Of a DNA stretch of 49,275 bases, positions 9,689 through 19,035 are shown piece by piece. A program made the translations under genes and the position numbers. Source of the DNA: Acinetobacter silvestris (GTDB lineage: Bacteria > Pseudomonadota > Gammaproteobacteria > Pseudomonadales > Moraxellaceae); NCBI RefSeq assembly GCF_002135235.1, contig NZ_NEGB01000012.1:1-49275 (forward strand). Direction: 5' to 3'. The first letter of the stretch is position 1; each line of letters opens with the position of its first letter. Under the pieces are notes generated by a model. It was given only the letters and a program-made list of their open reading frames with translations, was not told where the DNA came from and made no database searches.

Positions 9689-10816
9689 ATGACAACAATC
9701 TATATTGGCGTAATGACTGGAACCAGCATGGACGGCGTCGATTTTGTTGCCGCTTCATTTGATCCATTACAAGTTCATGCCACCTTAACTGTTGCATTTG
9801 ATCCTCATTTACGTGATGAACTCATGGCTTTAACCTTACCTGACGATAATGAAATTGATCGTATGGGCAAAGCCGATGTTGCGTTAGCAACCATGATTGG
9901 TCAGGGCATTAATCAACTAATACAAGACCATCATTTAGATAGAACTCAAATTAAAGCGATTGGTTCACATGGCCAAACTATTCGTCACCGTCCTGAACAT
10001 GGTTTTACATTACAGATTGGTGATCCAAATATTATTACCGAAATCACTCAAATTCCTGTGATTTCAGATTTCCGTCGCCGTGATATGGCTGCCGGTGGTC
10101 AGGGCGCTCCACTTGTGCCTGCATTTCATCAAGCACTGTTTCAACATTCAAGCATTCATCGTGTGATTTTAAATTTGGGAGGCATTGCCAATGTCAGCAT
10201 GCTTCCCGCAGGAAATGCTGATGGCGTTTATGGTTTTGACACAGGCCCCGCCAATATTCTTATGGATGCTTGGTGCCATCGTTATACTGGCCTACCCTAT
10301 GATGATAATGGCAATTGGGCTGCCTATGGACAACCGATTCGCGCTTTATTAGATCGTCTACAAGCTCATGAGTATTTTTCCAAGGAACCCCCAAAAAGTA
10401 CAGGTCGCGAAGACTTTAATTTAGAGTGGTTAGATGAACAACTCGCAGATTGGCGCAATAATTTGGAATATAACGAATTAGAAGATACACCAGAAAATGT
10501 TCAAGCAACTTTGTTAAAACTCACAACACGTGCCATTAAAAAAGCCATTTATCGTTCGGAATTAGACACGGGCGAAGTTTATGTCTGTGGAGGCGGTGCT
10601 TATAATTCACACTTACTTGAGCAATTACGCTGGCGCTTACGCAAACATCACTGGACGATTCAAACTACGCAAGTTCTAGGTTTATCACCAACATGGGTCG
10701 AAGCAACTGCTTTCGCATGGTTAGCCATGCGCTTTATGCATCAACTCAGTGGTAATTTACCAGCTGTGACAGGTGCACAAGGCTTTAGAGTCTTAGGCAC
10801 CATAACCGCCGTTTGA
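9689..10816 (+). CDS. anmK: Anhydro-N-acetylmuramic acid kinase
   Basis: AnmK phosphorylates and opens 1,6-anhydro-MurNAc released from peptidoglycan, giving MurNAc-6-phosphate for cell-wall recycling. The 375-aa product has the ATP-binding N-terminus IGVMTGTSMDGVDF, SHGQTIRHRP, RRRDMAAGGQGAPLVPAFH and ILNLGGIANVS of the family, and VCGGGAYN in the second lobe. The length is normal. It is divergently transcribed from tyrS, a common arrangement in gammaproteobacteria. mpl, another recycling gene, lies at 42.8-44.2 kb. Confidence 0.95.
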   Translation: MTTIYIGVMTGTSMDGVDFVAASFDPLQVHATLTVAFDPHLRDELMALTLPDDNEIDRMGKADVALATMIGQGINQLIQDHHLDRTQIKAIGSHGQTIRHRPEHGFTLQIGDPNIITEITQIPVISDFRRRDMAAGGQGAPLVPAFHQALFQHSSIHRVILNLGGIANVSMLPAGNADGVYGFDTGPANILMDAWCHRYTGLPYDDNGNWAAYGQPIRALLDRLQAHEYFSKEPPKSTGREDFNLEWLDEQLADWRNNLEYNELEDTPENVQATLLKLTTRAIKKAIYRSELDTGEVYVCGGGAYNSHLLEQLRWRLRKHHWTIQTTQVLGLSPTWVEATAFAWLAMRFMHQLSGNLPAVTGAQGFRVLGTITAV

Positions 10817-10827
10817 TTTTGATTTTT

Positions 10828-10860
10828 GGTCGAATACTGTTCTACAATATTCGACCTTTT
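10828..10860 (+). terminator. Rho-independent terminator of anmK
   Basis: GGTCGAATA (10828-10836), 11-nt loop, TATTCGACC (10848-10856), then TTTT. It begins 11 bp after the anmK stop codon. Confidence 0.85.
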
Positions 10861-10942
10861 AATCCCTAAAAGTGTCCCATTTTGCTGTTAAAAAATCAGA
10901 CTAAAAACCACAATATAAAGAAAAATAGTCACCGAAATAACA

Positions 10943-11789
10943 ATGAATTTAACCATACAACGATTAGAATACTATCAACACGATGGCTTAACTTTTGAGG
11001 TCATTGATTCTGGGCCATTAGTAGGTCAACCCTTTGTACTATTACATGGCTTTCCTGAAACCAATAAAAGCTGGCAACAAACCAGTAAAATTTTAAATGC
11101 ACAAGGCTTTCGAACATTTGCCGTAAATCAACGTGGCTATAGCCTAAAAGCTCAGCCTAAAGCACGATCTGCCTATCGAAGCGCTGCATTAGTTGCAGAT
11201 ATAAATATCCTACTAGAAATCATCCAACAACCTGTTTATTTGGTTGGTCATGATTGGGGAGCTGTCATTGCGTGGGATATTGCACAAAAATACCCCGAAA
11301 AGATTAAACATTTAATTACTATTTCTGTTCCACATCAAGCCGCTTTTATCCACTCGATGCTCAGTAGCAATCAATTGCTCAAATCTTATTATATCGGTTT
11401 ATTTCAACTACCGATTATTCCTGAATTATTATTTGAAAAATTTCCAAAAATTGGAGAGGCACTTTTAAAAAATTCAGGTATGACGGCGCGCGCAACAATT
11501 ACAAGATTTCCGCCAAGATATAGTGCAGGACAAACGTTTAAGGAATGCCTTAAATTGGTATAGAGGCATTCCATTTAGTTCAAACAAGCATTTAACTCAG
11601 CCAATACAAGTTCCAACCTTATTTATTTGGGGGAAACGCGATTCAGCCATTGGAATTAAAAGTGTGGAACTCAACAAACAATATGTAAATGCACCCTATA
11701 AAGAAGTCATTATGGATGCGATGCACTGGATTCCAGTCCAAAATGCTCAACAACTGAGTCAAGCAATCTTGGAAACCATCCAATCATAA
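10943..11789 (+). pseudogene. Alpha/beta hydrolase, epoxide-hydrolase-like, broken by a +1 frameshift
   Basis: Two reading frames (10943-11563 and an overlapping one to 11789) together make one 281-aa hydrolase. The first part has HGFPETNKSW and GHDWGAVIAW, where the Asp in HDWG is the nucleophile position of epoxide hydrolases and haloalkane dehalogenases. The second has PTLFIWGKRDSAI and MHWIP, with the catalytic His. The frames join at TTTCCGCC around 11508-11513. Removing one C restores ...TRFRQDIVQDKRLRNALNWYRG. The acid-histidine half is lost from the first frame, so the gene is probably inactive unless this is a sequencing error. Base composition matches the neighbours. Confidence 0.85.
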
Positions 11790-11798
11790 ACCAATAAA

Positions 11799-11827
11799 AA
11801 AAGCCCTCTTATTTAAAGAAGGCTTTT
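11799..11827. terminator. Bidirectional terminator between convergent genes
   Basis: AAAAGCCCTCTT (11799-11810) and AAGAAGGCTTTT (11816-11827) pair with one mismatch. A's precede and T's follow, so it can serve both the broken hydrolase and erpA. Confidence 0.8.
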
Positions 11828-11841
11828 AAAATCGATACAGA

Positions 11842-12177
11842 TTAAATCGAAAATGATGAACCACAGCCACAAGTTGTGGTTGCATTTGGATTATCAACAA
11901 TAAAGCGTGAGCCTTCTAATCCTTCAAGATAATCTACTTTAGAACCCACTAAATACTGATAACTAAGCGAATCTACTAACATGGTGACATCACCATTTTC
12001 AAATTTAGCATCATCTTCATTTACGCTTTCAGCAAAATTAAAACCATAAGAAAAACCAGAACAACCACCACCCGTCACATATACACGTAACATCAGGTCT
12101 TGATTTCCTTCACTGTCACGAAGCTGACGAACTTTTTTAGCAGCATTATCAGTCATCTCAAGCACTTGAGCATTCAT
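11842..12177 (-). CDS. erpA: Iron-sulfur cluster insertion protein ErpA
   Basis: A-type carrier that delivers Fe-S clusters to target proteins. The 111-aa product has the three ligand cysteines Cys39 (GGGCSGF), Cys103 and Cys105 (TTCGCGSSF), and the full family core [18 protein letters not shown]. The start MNAQVLEM at 12177 follows GAGGAAAA by about ten bases. A longer in-frame start at 12198 is less likely. It is downstream of, and in the same direction as, an AdeT-like gene, but a 35-bp palindrome and 134 bp separate them. Confidence 0.95.
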   Translation of the reverse strand: MNAQVLEMTDNAAKKVRQLRDSEGNQDLMLRVYVTGGGCSGFSYGFNFAESVNEDDAKFENGDVTMLVDSLSYQYLVGSKVDYLEGLEGSRFIVDNPNATTTCGCGSSFSI

Positions 12178-12222
12178 GGCGGATTTTTCCTCAAACAAAT
12201 TTGGTCGATTTTGAACATAAAA

Positions 12223-12257
12223 ACCATATATTCAGTATAGCATACTCAATATATGGT
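12223..12257. repeat. 35-bp near-perfect palindrome upstream of erpA
   Basis: Arms ACCATATATT and AATATATGGT enclose inner arms AGTAT and ATACT around a 3-bp centre, with a single C-C mismatch pair. It lies 46 bp upstream of the erpA start and overlaps a TATACT that could be its -10. It could be an operator for a dimeric regulator. It does not match the IscR consensus as I know it. Confidence 0.55.
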
Positions 12258-12311
12258 CAGTTTGAGAACTTTAAAGTTTATTCTGAGTAATTTTCTCGGA
12301 ATTAATTCATA

Positions 12312-13316
12312 TTATTTATAATTCTCATCTTGAAGTGCACATTCAAAGTTTTGCGGTTCGTTCTTACAACGGAACTGCCACAACAGTTTCATCATACGGC
12401 GATCATAAACCCCTTGCTTGGTTAAGCTAATACGAGATTCACGCATAAGTTTCTGATAACCTGGTTTATCTCCTGCTGGAACTTGCATCCAATATTTCGC
12501 AGGAATATCAGCCTTCATTTTACCCAAAATTGAATTTGCGCGAGGTAATTGGCTCTTGACCCAATCACGAGATTTTTGGCCAAAGCCTGCTGGAAAACTT
12601 TCTGGGCGAATAATCAAATTACCAGTTACTTGTAACAACGGATAATTCACAATTGCACCTTTTGCCCCCAAACCTTTGTGTAATTCTAGTGGTTTAAAAA
12701 CTGCTGCCGGCGCACCAATAATATCAACTTGGCCATTATTAAATTTACTACCAAAATTAGTCACATCCGCACTGACAGCTTGAGCACCAATTTGCTGCAC
12801 CATAATTTTTTGCGCTTGGTCATAATCTAAAACCGCTATTTTTTTACCTGCCGCTTTTGCCACAGTATTGATATTTCGATCATTCACCATTAAAAAAGCA
12901 TCACCCACCGGAATAACCCCTACGACTTCATATTTACCATGTGTCATAAACTTTGCAAAAGTAGGATTGGCTAAGCCTTGCATAATTTTAACCGCGAGAC
13001 TGACATCTGGTATTGCACCAATGGCATCCAATGAACCCGTAAAGTTATTGAATTGACGACCACGCATACCGGTAATACTCACCGCATCACATTTCCCTGC
13101 TTTGAAATCCTCTGCAATCACCCCTTCATTCTGACCAACTTTCAGCTCAATATCGGCGCCCCAGTTTTTAGCAGCAAGCTGGTAATCTCGCATTAACGTA
13201 AATACGTCACCATTCTTACCGACTAAATCAAATACACACATCACTTGTTTGGCTTGGGCCGTTGAAGCTGCAACAATTAAGCCTACAGATAATAAAAACG
13301 GTTTAGAGAATTCCAT
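12312..13316 (-). CDS. AdeT-like putative periplasmic solute-binding protein (copy 1)
   Basis: 334 aa with a signal peptide ending AAST-AQA. This is the most divergent of three tandem paralogues. Shared blocks are MCVFDLVGK, FKAGKCD, the central KKIAVLDYDQAQKIMVQ, KFNNGQVDIIGAPAA and GFGQKSRDW. Four conserved cysteines, including the C-terminal FRC...FEC pair, suggest disulfides. The fold looks like a type-2 periplasmic binding protein. Acinetobacter members have been called AdeT 'RND efflux pump', but there are no membrane segments. The ligand is unknown. It has no clear terminator and is followed by erpA. Confidence 0.8.
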   Translation of the reverse strand: MEFSKPFLLSVGLIVAASTAQAKQVMCVFDLVGKNGDVFTLMRDYQLAAKNWGADIELKVGQNEGVIAEDFKAGKCDAVSITGMRGRQFNNFTGSLDAIGAIPDVSLAVKIMQGLANPTFAKFMTHGKYEVVGVIPVGDAFLMVNDRNINTVAKAAGKKIAVLDYDQAQKIMVQQIGAQAVSADVTNFGSKFNNGQVDIIGAPAAVFKPLELHKGLGAKGAIVNYPLLQVTGNLIIRPESFPAGFGQKSRDWVKSQLPRANSILGKMKADIPAKYWMQVPAGDKPGYQKLMRESRISLTKQGVYDRRMMKLLWQFRCKNEPQNFECALQDENYK

Positions 13317-13502
13317 GTTAATTTTCCTTCCATATGCAGAAACTTTGATATTCCATTGTTAAACTTAATTTTTTGTGCACACTTTTTATTTTTAAATAAG
13401 GTCTCAAAACTTAATTGTATTTAAATTGGAGAGTGCTTCTTTGAACAAGGATACGTGATTGAGTTTGTGATGCAATGGCACAAATGACATAGCATAAAAC
13501 TC

Positions 13503-13532
13503 AAAAAGCCCAGAATTAATTCTGGGCTTTTT
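13503..13532 (-). terminator. Rho-independent terminator of AdeT-like copy 2
   Basis: AAAAAGCCCAGAATT (13503-13517) and AATTCTGGGCTTTTT (13518-13532) form a perfect 30-nt palindrome that pairs as a GC-cored stem with T's on the minus side. It begins 11 bp after the stop codon, so copies 2 and 1 are separate transcription units. Confidence 0.9.
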
Positions 13533-13543
13533 GAAATTTTAAA

Positions 13544-14551
13544 TTATTCGCCGCCGAGTGAACACTCAAAGTTGGCTTTCTCGACAGAGCAACGCGCCTT
13601 TTTCAGTACTGACATCATGCTCGCATCATAAATACCCATTTTAGTGAGTTCTAAACGACCATCACGCATAAGTTTTTGATATTTAAGCTTATCATCTGCC
13701 GTTAAATTCATTTTATAATTTGCTGGAATACCCGCTTCTAAGCGATTAATCATTGAGAAGCTTTTTGGTAAATTTTTCACAAAATAATCACGTGATTTCT
13801 GACCAAAACCTGCTGGGAATTTTTCTGGACGAATAACTAAATCTGCGGTCACTTGCAACACAGGGAAATTAAACATCGCACCATTTTTACCTAAACCTTT
13901 ATAAATTTCTAAAGGTTTATAAGCATATGCTGGTGCACCCACCATATCGACCTGACCGTTATTGAATTTAGCCACAAAGTTAGTCACGTCAGATGGAACC
14001 GCCTGAGCACCAACACGTTGTACCATGATCTTTTGTGCATCGTCATAACTCAGTACAGCAAACTTTTTACCTGCTGCTTTTTCTATCGAGTTAATCCCTT
14101 TATCACGAACAAAAATAAATGCTGAGCCCAATGGAGCAACACCAGCTACTTCATATTTTTTACCACCAAGATTAGTGGTCATTTTTGCAGCATTACGACC
14201 ATCTAATGCAAAAGTAATCGCTTTTTGTGCAATAGCATTGCTTGGTGCACCACCAAGTGAATCAATTGATCCTACGAATTTATTATATTGACGTGCGCGC
14301 ATTGCAGTCATAAATACGCCGTCACACTTGCCTGCTTTAAAATCATTATCCGCAACTGATTCATCTTGCTTAGGCAGTAAATTGACATCTGCACCCCAGC
14401 CTTTAGATGCTAATGCCCATTCTTGTGCCATTTGGAATGATTCACCTGATTTTCCTAACAAATCAAACACGCAAATATTCACTGCTGCTTGTGCAGTAGA
14501 AGATAAACCCACAATTGAAGTTGCGGCAATCGCTAAAGCCATTTTTTTCAT
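13544..14551 (-). CDS. AdeT-like putative periplasmic solute-binding protein (copy 2)
   Basis: 335 aa, signal peptide MKKMALAIAATSIVGLSSTA cleaved after AQA. It is closest to the described AdeT proteins of A. baumannii: ICVFDLLGKSGESFQM, FKAGKCDGVFMTAMRARQYN, GKKFAVLSYDDAQK, KFNNGQVDMVGAPAYAYKPL and a C-terminal ARCSVEKANFECSLGGE. AAGGATG precedes two tandem ATGs; the second (14551) is used here and the first (14554) adds one Met. Its own terminator lies downstream and a 270-bp AT-rich gap upstream. Confidence 0.85.
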   Translation of the reverse strand: MKKMALAIAATSIVGLSSTAQAAVNICVFDLLGKSGESFQMAQEWALASKGWGADVNLLPKQDESVADNDFKAGKCDGVFMTAMRARQYNKFVGSIDSLGGAPSNAIAQKAITFALDGRNAAKMTTNLGGKKYEVAGVAPLGSAFIFVRDKGINSIEKAAGKKFAVLSYDDAQKIMVQRVGAQAVPSDVTNFVAKFNNGQVDMVGAPAYAYKPLEIYKGLGKNGAMFNFPVLQVTADLVIRPEKFPAGFGQKSRDYFVKNLPKSFSMINRLEAGIPANYKMNLTADDKLKYQKLMRDGRLELTKMGIYDASMMSVLKKARCSVEKANFECSLGGE

Positions 14552-14824
14552 CATTACATCCTTATCGTTTTATGATTAATAATAGGTATTTTTCCATGTA
14601 TGCAATATTAATCAGCTTAATTGAAAAAAAATAGAGCTTTTACTCCACTTTTTTAATAATTATTTTTAACTTTATTTATTTCAAATATTTATGTTTTGAA
14701 CTATTTATTCAACTTTGCATTTTTATGTAATTTTATCTATAAAATCACACTAACATAGCATATCAATTAACGATTTAAACCATAAGATGTATATCAAAAG
14801 ATTCTATATGACTGAAACAACCCA

Positions 14825-15823
14825 TTATTCACCGCTGATAGAACATTCAAAATTGGTTCTTTCTATTGCACAACGGGCTTTTTTTAACACAGACATCATA
14901 GTTGCATCATAGACACCTTGTTTCGTTAAATCGATACGTCCCTCTCTTAATAATTTTTGATACTTTTCTTTTTCGTCTTTAGATAAATTCATTCGATATT
15001 TCGCAGGAATACTATCTTCTAAACGTTTGACCATGGCAAATTGGCGAGGTAATTGCTTGATAAACCAATCTCTCGATTGCATGCCAAAATTATTCGGAAA
15101 TTTATCAGTATTAAAAATTAAATCCGCGGTGACATTGAGCACTGGAAAATTAAATAGCGCGCCATTTGCACCTAAACCTTTGTCCATTTCCAACGGTTTA
15201 AATGCATAAGCCGGTGCACCGACCATCTCGACTTGCCCTTTATTAAACTTGCCCACAAAATCGGAAACATCTGACAGAACGGGAATCGCACCAACACGTT
15301 TAACCATGGCAATTTGTGCTTTATCATATTCTAAAACAGCAAATTTTTTCCCTGTACCTTTCTCAATGGTATTTATATTTCGATCTTTAACAAAAATATA
15401 GGCTGGCCCAATTTGTCCAATACCGCCCACCTCATACTCCACATTATCAATCGTTGTTTTTAATCGTTTAATATTTCTTTTATCTAAAACATAAACAATG
15501 GCTTTGTTGGCAATGGCATTACTCGGAACACCGCCCAAAGCATCAATAGAACCTGCAAATTTATTATATGCGCGCGCGCGCATTGTGGTCATATAAATCG
15601 CAGCACATTTTCCACTTTTAAAATCATTATCTGCTTTTTCTTCATTTTGATAAGCGATTAATCGCACATCTGCATTCCACACTTTTGCAGCAAGTGCCCA
15701 CTCCTCCATCATTTTATAAGATTCACCAGCTTTACCCAGTAAATCAAACACACAGATATCTTGCTTCGCTTGAACTGACCCTGAACAAATACATACTGTT
15801 AGTGCAAGTAACTTTTTCATCAT
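14825..15823 (-). CDS. AdeT-like putative periplasmic solute-binding protein (copy 3)
   Basis: 332 aa with signal peptide ending GSVQA. The family blocks ICVFDLLGKAGESYKM, FKSGKCAAIYMTTMRARAYN, GKKFAVLEYDKAQ, KFNKGQVEMVGAPAYAFKPL and the ARCAIERTNFECSISGE tail are all present. AAGGA six bases before the ATG supports the start. The start of the sequenced core matches copy 2 better than copy 1, so copies 2 and 3 look like the more recent duplicates. It is divergent from the ABC-F gene. No permease gene is nearby. Confidence 0.85.
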   Translation of the reverse strand: MMKKLLALTVCICSGSVQAKQDICVFDLLGKAGESYKMMEEWALAAKVWNADVRLIAYQNEEKADNDFKSGKCAAIYMTTMRARAYNKFAGSIDALGGVPSNAIANKAIVYVLDKRNIKRLKTTIDNVEYEVGGIGQIGPAYIFVKDRNINTIEKGTGKKFAVLEYDKAQIAMVKRVGAIPVLSDVSDFVGKFNKGQVEMVGAPAYAFKPLEMDKGLGANGALFNFPVLNVTADLIFNTDKFPNNFGMQSRDWFIKQLPRQFAMVKRLEDSIPAKYRMNLSKDEKEKYQKLLREGRIDLTKQGVYDATMMSVLKKARCAIERTNFECSISGE

Positions 15824-16006
15824 CGTAAATCCTTATACTCACGTACAACTTTGTATAATCTAATATAATTTGCTTTACCGAACAAAAATAGAGCTAAAAC
15901 TCTAAATTCCGATAAAAATCATATTTTTTAATAATGCATTATTTTGTGTTATGCGCGTGTTTATCCTTTAAAATACGCCATCCTGTATTTCATAGTTAGA
16001 TCATCA

Positions 16007-17935
16007 ATGATTCAGTTAGAACAACTTTCTATACGTCGCGGTGGACGTGTTTTATTTCAAAAAGCATCCATGCAACTCCATCCCGGTTGGAAAATTGGCT
16101 TAACTGGCGTAAACGGCGCAGGTAAATCAACCTTATTCAATGCACTCCTAGGTGGCATAGAGTCAGATAGTGGCTCATTAACTCGTCCGGCAGTCTGGAC
16201 TGTTGCGCATATGGCACAAGAAATCAAAGCATTGGATATGAAAGCGATTGATTTCGTACTTTCAGGTGATGAAGAGTTTTGGGATATTCAACATAAATTA
16301 GATCAACCTGATGCATTAAGCGATGATGAACTTGCGCATCTATACGGTCGTTTTGATGAAATTAATGGCTATTCAGCACCTTCAAAAGCATCGCAATTGA
16401 TGGCAGGTTTGGGTTTCTTTGAACATCAGTCTCAACTCGATGTATCCAGCTTTTCAGGCGGTTGGCGTATGCGTCTGAACCTTGCACGTACGTTGATGAG
16501 CCGTTCAGATCTATTACTTCTCGATGAGCCAACCAACCATTTAGACTTAGATGCTATTCTTTGGTTAGAAGATTGGTTAAAAGCGTATGAAGGTACGCTC
16601 ATTCTAATTTCGCATGACCGTGATTTCTTAGATGCAATTACCGATCATATTCTACACATCGAAAATCAAGAATTGATCATGTATACCGGTAACTATTCGA
16701 CCTTCGAACGTACCCGTAGTGAACGTTTAGCACAACAACAACAAGCCTATGAAAAACAACTAGAAACACGTGCACATCTACAAAAATATATCGACCGTTT
16801 TAAAGCACAAGCCACCAAAGCGAAACAAGCACAGAGTCGTATTAAACAATTGGAACGGATGCAAGAGCTTTCTGCTGCCCATGTAGATACCCCTTTTACC
16901 TTTAGTTTCCGTGAACCAAGCAAAATGAGTTCACCGTTACTTGAACTTGAAAATGCAGATATCGGCTATGGTGACAAAATTATTGTGACCAATGTGAATC
17001 TACAAATTACCCCAACCAGTCGTATTGGTTTACTCGGCATGAATGGTGCAGGTAAATCGACCGTGATTAAATCATTGGTTGGTGATTTACAATTGCTCCA
17101 AGGTGAACGTAAAGATTCTGAACTACTCAATGTCGGTTACTTTGCACAGCACCAAATGGATGCTTTGGATGGCAATGCTAGCCCAATGTTGCAATTGGCG
17201 CGTATTGCAGATAAAAAAGTCAGTGAAGCAAGCTTACGTTCATTCTTAGGTAGCTTTGGTTTTTCTGGCGAACGTATGGATACACCAAGTGAAAGCTTTT
17301 CAGGTGGTGAACGTGCACGTTTAGCTTTGGCGTTAATTGTATGGCAACGTCCAAACGTATTGATTCTAGACGAACCAACCAACCATTTAGACTTAGATAT
17401 GCGTCATGCATTGACTATGGCTTTGACTGATTTTGAAGGAGCTGTGGTTCTTGTTTCACATGAACGTCAATTGGTTGCCAGTGTTTGTGATGAACTGATC
17501 CTCGTTCATGGTGGTGAAAGTCGCGAATTTGATGGGGACTTGGTTGCTTATGCAGATTGGTTACGCCAAGCACGTATCGATATGATCAAAAATGGTGGGA
17601 AGCAACCTGCTGCACCCGTAAAATCAAAAGTTGAAGTGAAACCAAGCATTTCAAAACTTGATAAAGAAGGACAGCGTAAAGAAGCGGCTCGTCAACGTGA
17701 ATTGAGTCGCCCTATCCGTAAAAATATTGAAAAAAATGAAGCTCAAATTGCCAAAATTCAGCCTCGTGTAGCAGAAATTGAAGTCTTATTGGGAGAGACT
17801 GCCCTATATGAAGCCAATCGTAAGGATGATTTACTCAAACTGATGAATGAGCAAACGGAACTCAAAGCAAAGTTGGCACAAGCTGAAGAACAAATCCTTG
17901 AACTGATGCTGGAATTAGAAGAATTAGAGAGTTAA
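16007..17935 (+). CDS. ABC-F family ATPase, YheS-like
   Basis: A soluble twin ABC ATPase of the ribosome-associated ABC-F class, with no membrane domain. Domain 1 has GVNGAGKST, SGGWRMRLNLA and LLLLDEPTNHLD. A charged linker follows (about 235-310, QQQQAYEKQLETRAHLQ...). Domain 2 has GMNGAGKST, SGGERARLALA and VLILDEPTNHLD. The C-terminal 100 residues are Lys/Glu-rich and predicted coiled coil. The total of 642 aa fits YheS. The start MIQLEQLSIRRGG matches the family; an upstream in-frame codon at 15944 has no support. A UUCG-loop terminator follows. Confidence 0.92.
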   Translation: MIQLEQLSIRRGGRVLFQKASMQLHPGWKIGLTGVNGAGKSTLFNALLGGIESDSGSLTRPAVWTVAHMAQEIKALDMKAIDFVLSGDEEFWDIQHKLDQPDALSDDELAHLYGRFDEINGYSAPSKASQLMAGLGFFEHQSQLDVSSFSGGWRMRLNLARTLMSRSDLLLLDEPTNHLDLDAILWLEDWLKAYEGTLILISHDRDFLDAITDHILHIENQELIMYTGNYSTFERTRSERLAQQQQAYEKQLETRAHLQKYIDRFKAQATKAKQAQSRIKQLERMQELSAAHVDTPFTFSFREPSKMSSPLLELENADIGYGDKIIVTNVNLQITPTSRIGLLGMNGAGKSTVIKSLVGDLQLLQGERKDSELLNVGYFAQHQMDALDGNASPMLQLARIADKKVSEASLRSFLGSFGFSGERMDTPSESFSGGERARLALALIVWQRPNVLILDEPTNHLDLDMRHALTMALTDFEGAVVLVSHERQLVASVCDELILVHGGESREFDGDLVAYADWLRQARIDMIKNGGKQPAAPVKSKVEVKPSISKLDKEGQRKEAARQRELSRPIRKNIEKNEAQIAKIQPRVAEIEVLLGETALYEANRKDDLLKLMNEQTELKAKLAQAEEQILELMLELEELES

Positions 17936-17958
17936 TTTATTAATTCATTGTTTTAGAT

Positions 17959-17988
17959 AAAAAACTGCCTTTTCGAAGGCAGTTTTTT
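17959..17988 (+). terminator. Rho-independent terminator of the ABC-F gene
   Basis: AAAAAACTGCCTT, loop TTCG, AAGGCAGTTTTTT. Very stable UUCG-capped stem with a T tract, starting 23 bp after the stop. Confidence 0.92.
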
Positions 17989-17994
17989 ATTTTC

Positions 17995-19035
17995 TACAAG
18001 CGTATCCTTTGCAAAAATTCATCATTTAAAACCTGACTTCATCCTTCATCCTATTACCCCATACATAAACGAGTGCTTATGCTCGACCATCAAATAAATA
18101 CAATAAACAACTGAAAAACATAAATTTCAATATATAACTTTTAGTTATGATTTGAATTTAGACACCGTGGAACATATTAAGAAGTATTAAACAATCATCA
18201 CATTTACAGAATCAAAGCAGTTTCAATAACTCACATTATTCAGGTCAATTTTCAGATCTAACACAAACACTTATCCACAAGTATAGAAAAATTATTTTTT
18301 AAATTTAAATAAGCAAAATGTATTTTTCAGAAATCAATATTGTGGATAAATTACATCTGACTCATAATTTTATGCACTTATTTTTGTTAAAGCGAATTTT
18401 TGAAAGCTTATTTTTATAAATCAGCCCATTCCAATTTAATCTTTTCGTTGGGTTAAATAAGTTATCCACAAAAATTTATAATAATTTTAGCTTTATTTTT
18501 GTACAACACATAGTGAATTCTGACGAATGAAAAATGAAGACAACACATTTTCATCTTACTGTTTAACCATCAAAAGCAGCAAAAATTTGATTGATACTGA
18601 GTTCTAAATCAATCTTTTAGGATCATTATTTTTTAATTGGATGAAATATTTTTGTGTTTGAGGAAAAGATTGAAGGGCTATCCACGACTCTTTAAGGCTT
18701 TATTCTTCTTACACCGATCCATCTACCAGGCCATATTTTTGATGAAATAAAATTTATAATGATCGACACCACACATACGAGTGACCATAAAAACACAGTG
18801 CTCTTTACCTTTTTCAACTTCAATTTAAGTCAATTAAACATACTGAATCAATTTTTAGAATAGATATTACTCATTATCATTGAAACTAAGCTCATAAAAA
18901 CAACAAACTGAATCAATTTAATATCTTTTATGATTAGATTATTATCACTTTAATGCATTATTATTTAAGATACTGAATAGATATAAGGTTGAAACTTGAA
19001 TAATAATGCACAAAATCAATTAAATAAAAATAGAT
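17995..19035. other. Gene-free 1 kb with a DnaA-box cluster (18,271-18,470)
   Basis: No plausible gene is seen in 1,041 bp. There are three perfect DnaA boxes: TTATCCACA at 18271-18279 and 18462-18470, and its complement at 18341-18349. TTATGCACT (18370-18378) is a one-mismatch box. TTTAAATTTAAA at 18298-18309 is the same palindrome that recurs in the dnaA-rpmH gap. Near the right end, 12-bp inverted arms TGCATTATTATT (18954-18965) and AATAATAATGCA (18999-19010) lie just beyond the NTF2-like gene. The region could be an auxiliary part of the origin or a DnaA-titration or reactivation locus. Confidence 0.75.

Noticed and set aside
11523..11789. Independent 88-aa alpha/beta hydrolase gene
   Set aside because: It is the C-terminal part of the frameshifted hydrolase; it lacks the nucleophile half.
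18163..18175. parS half-site ACACCGTGGAACA
   Set aside because: An extra C disrupts the CACGTG core and the left half is missing.
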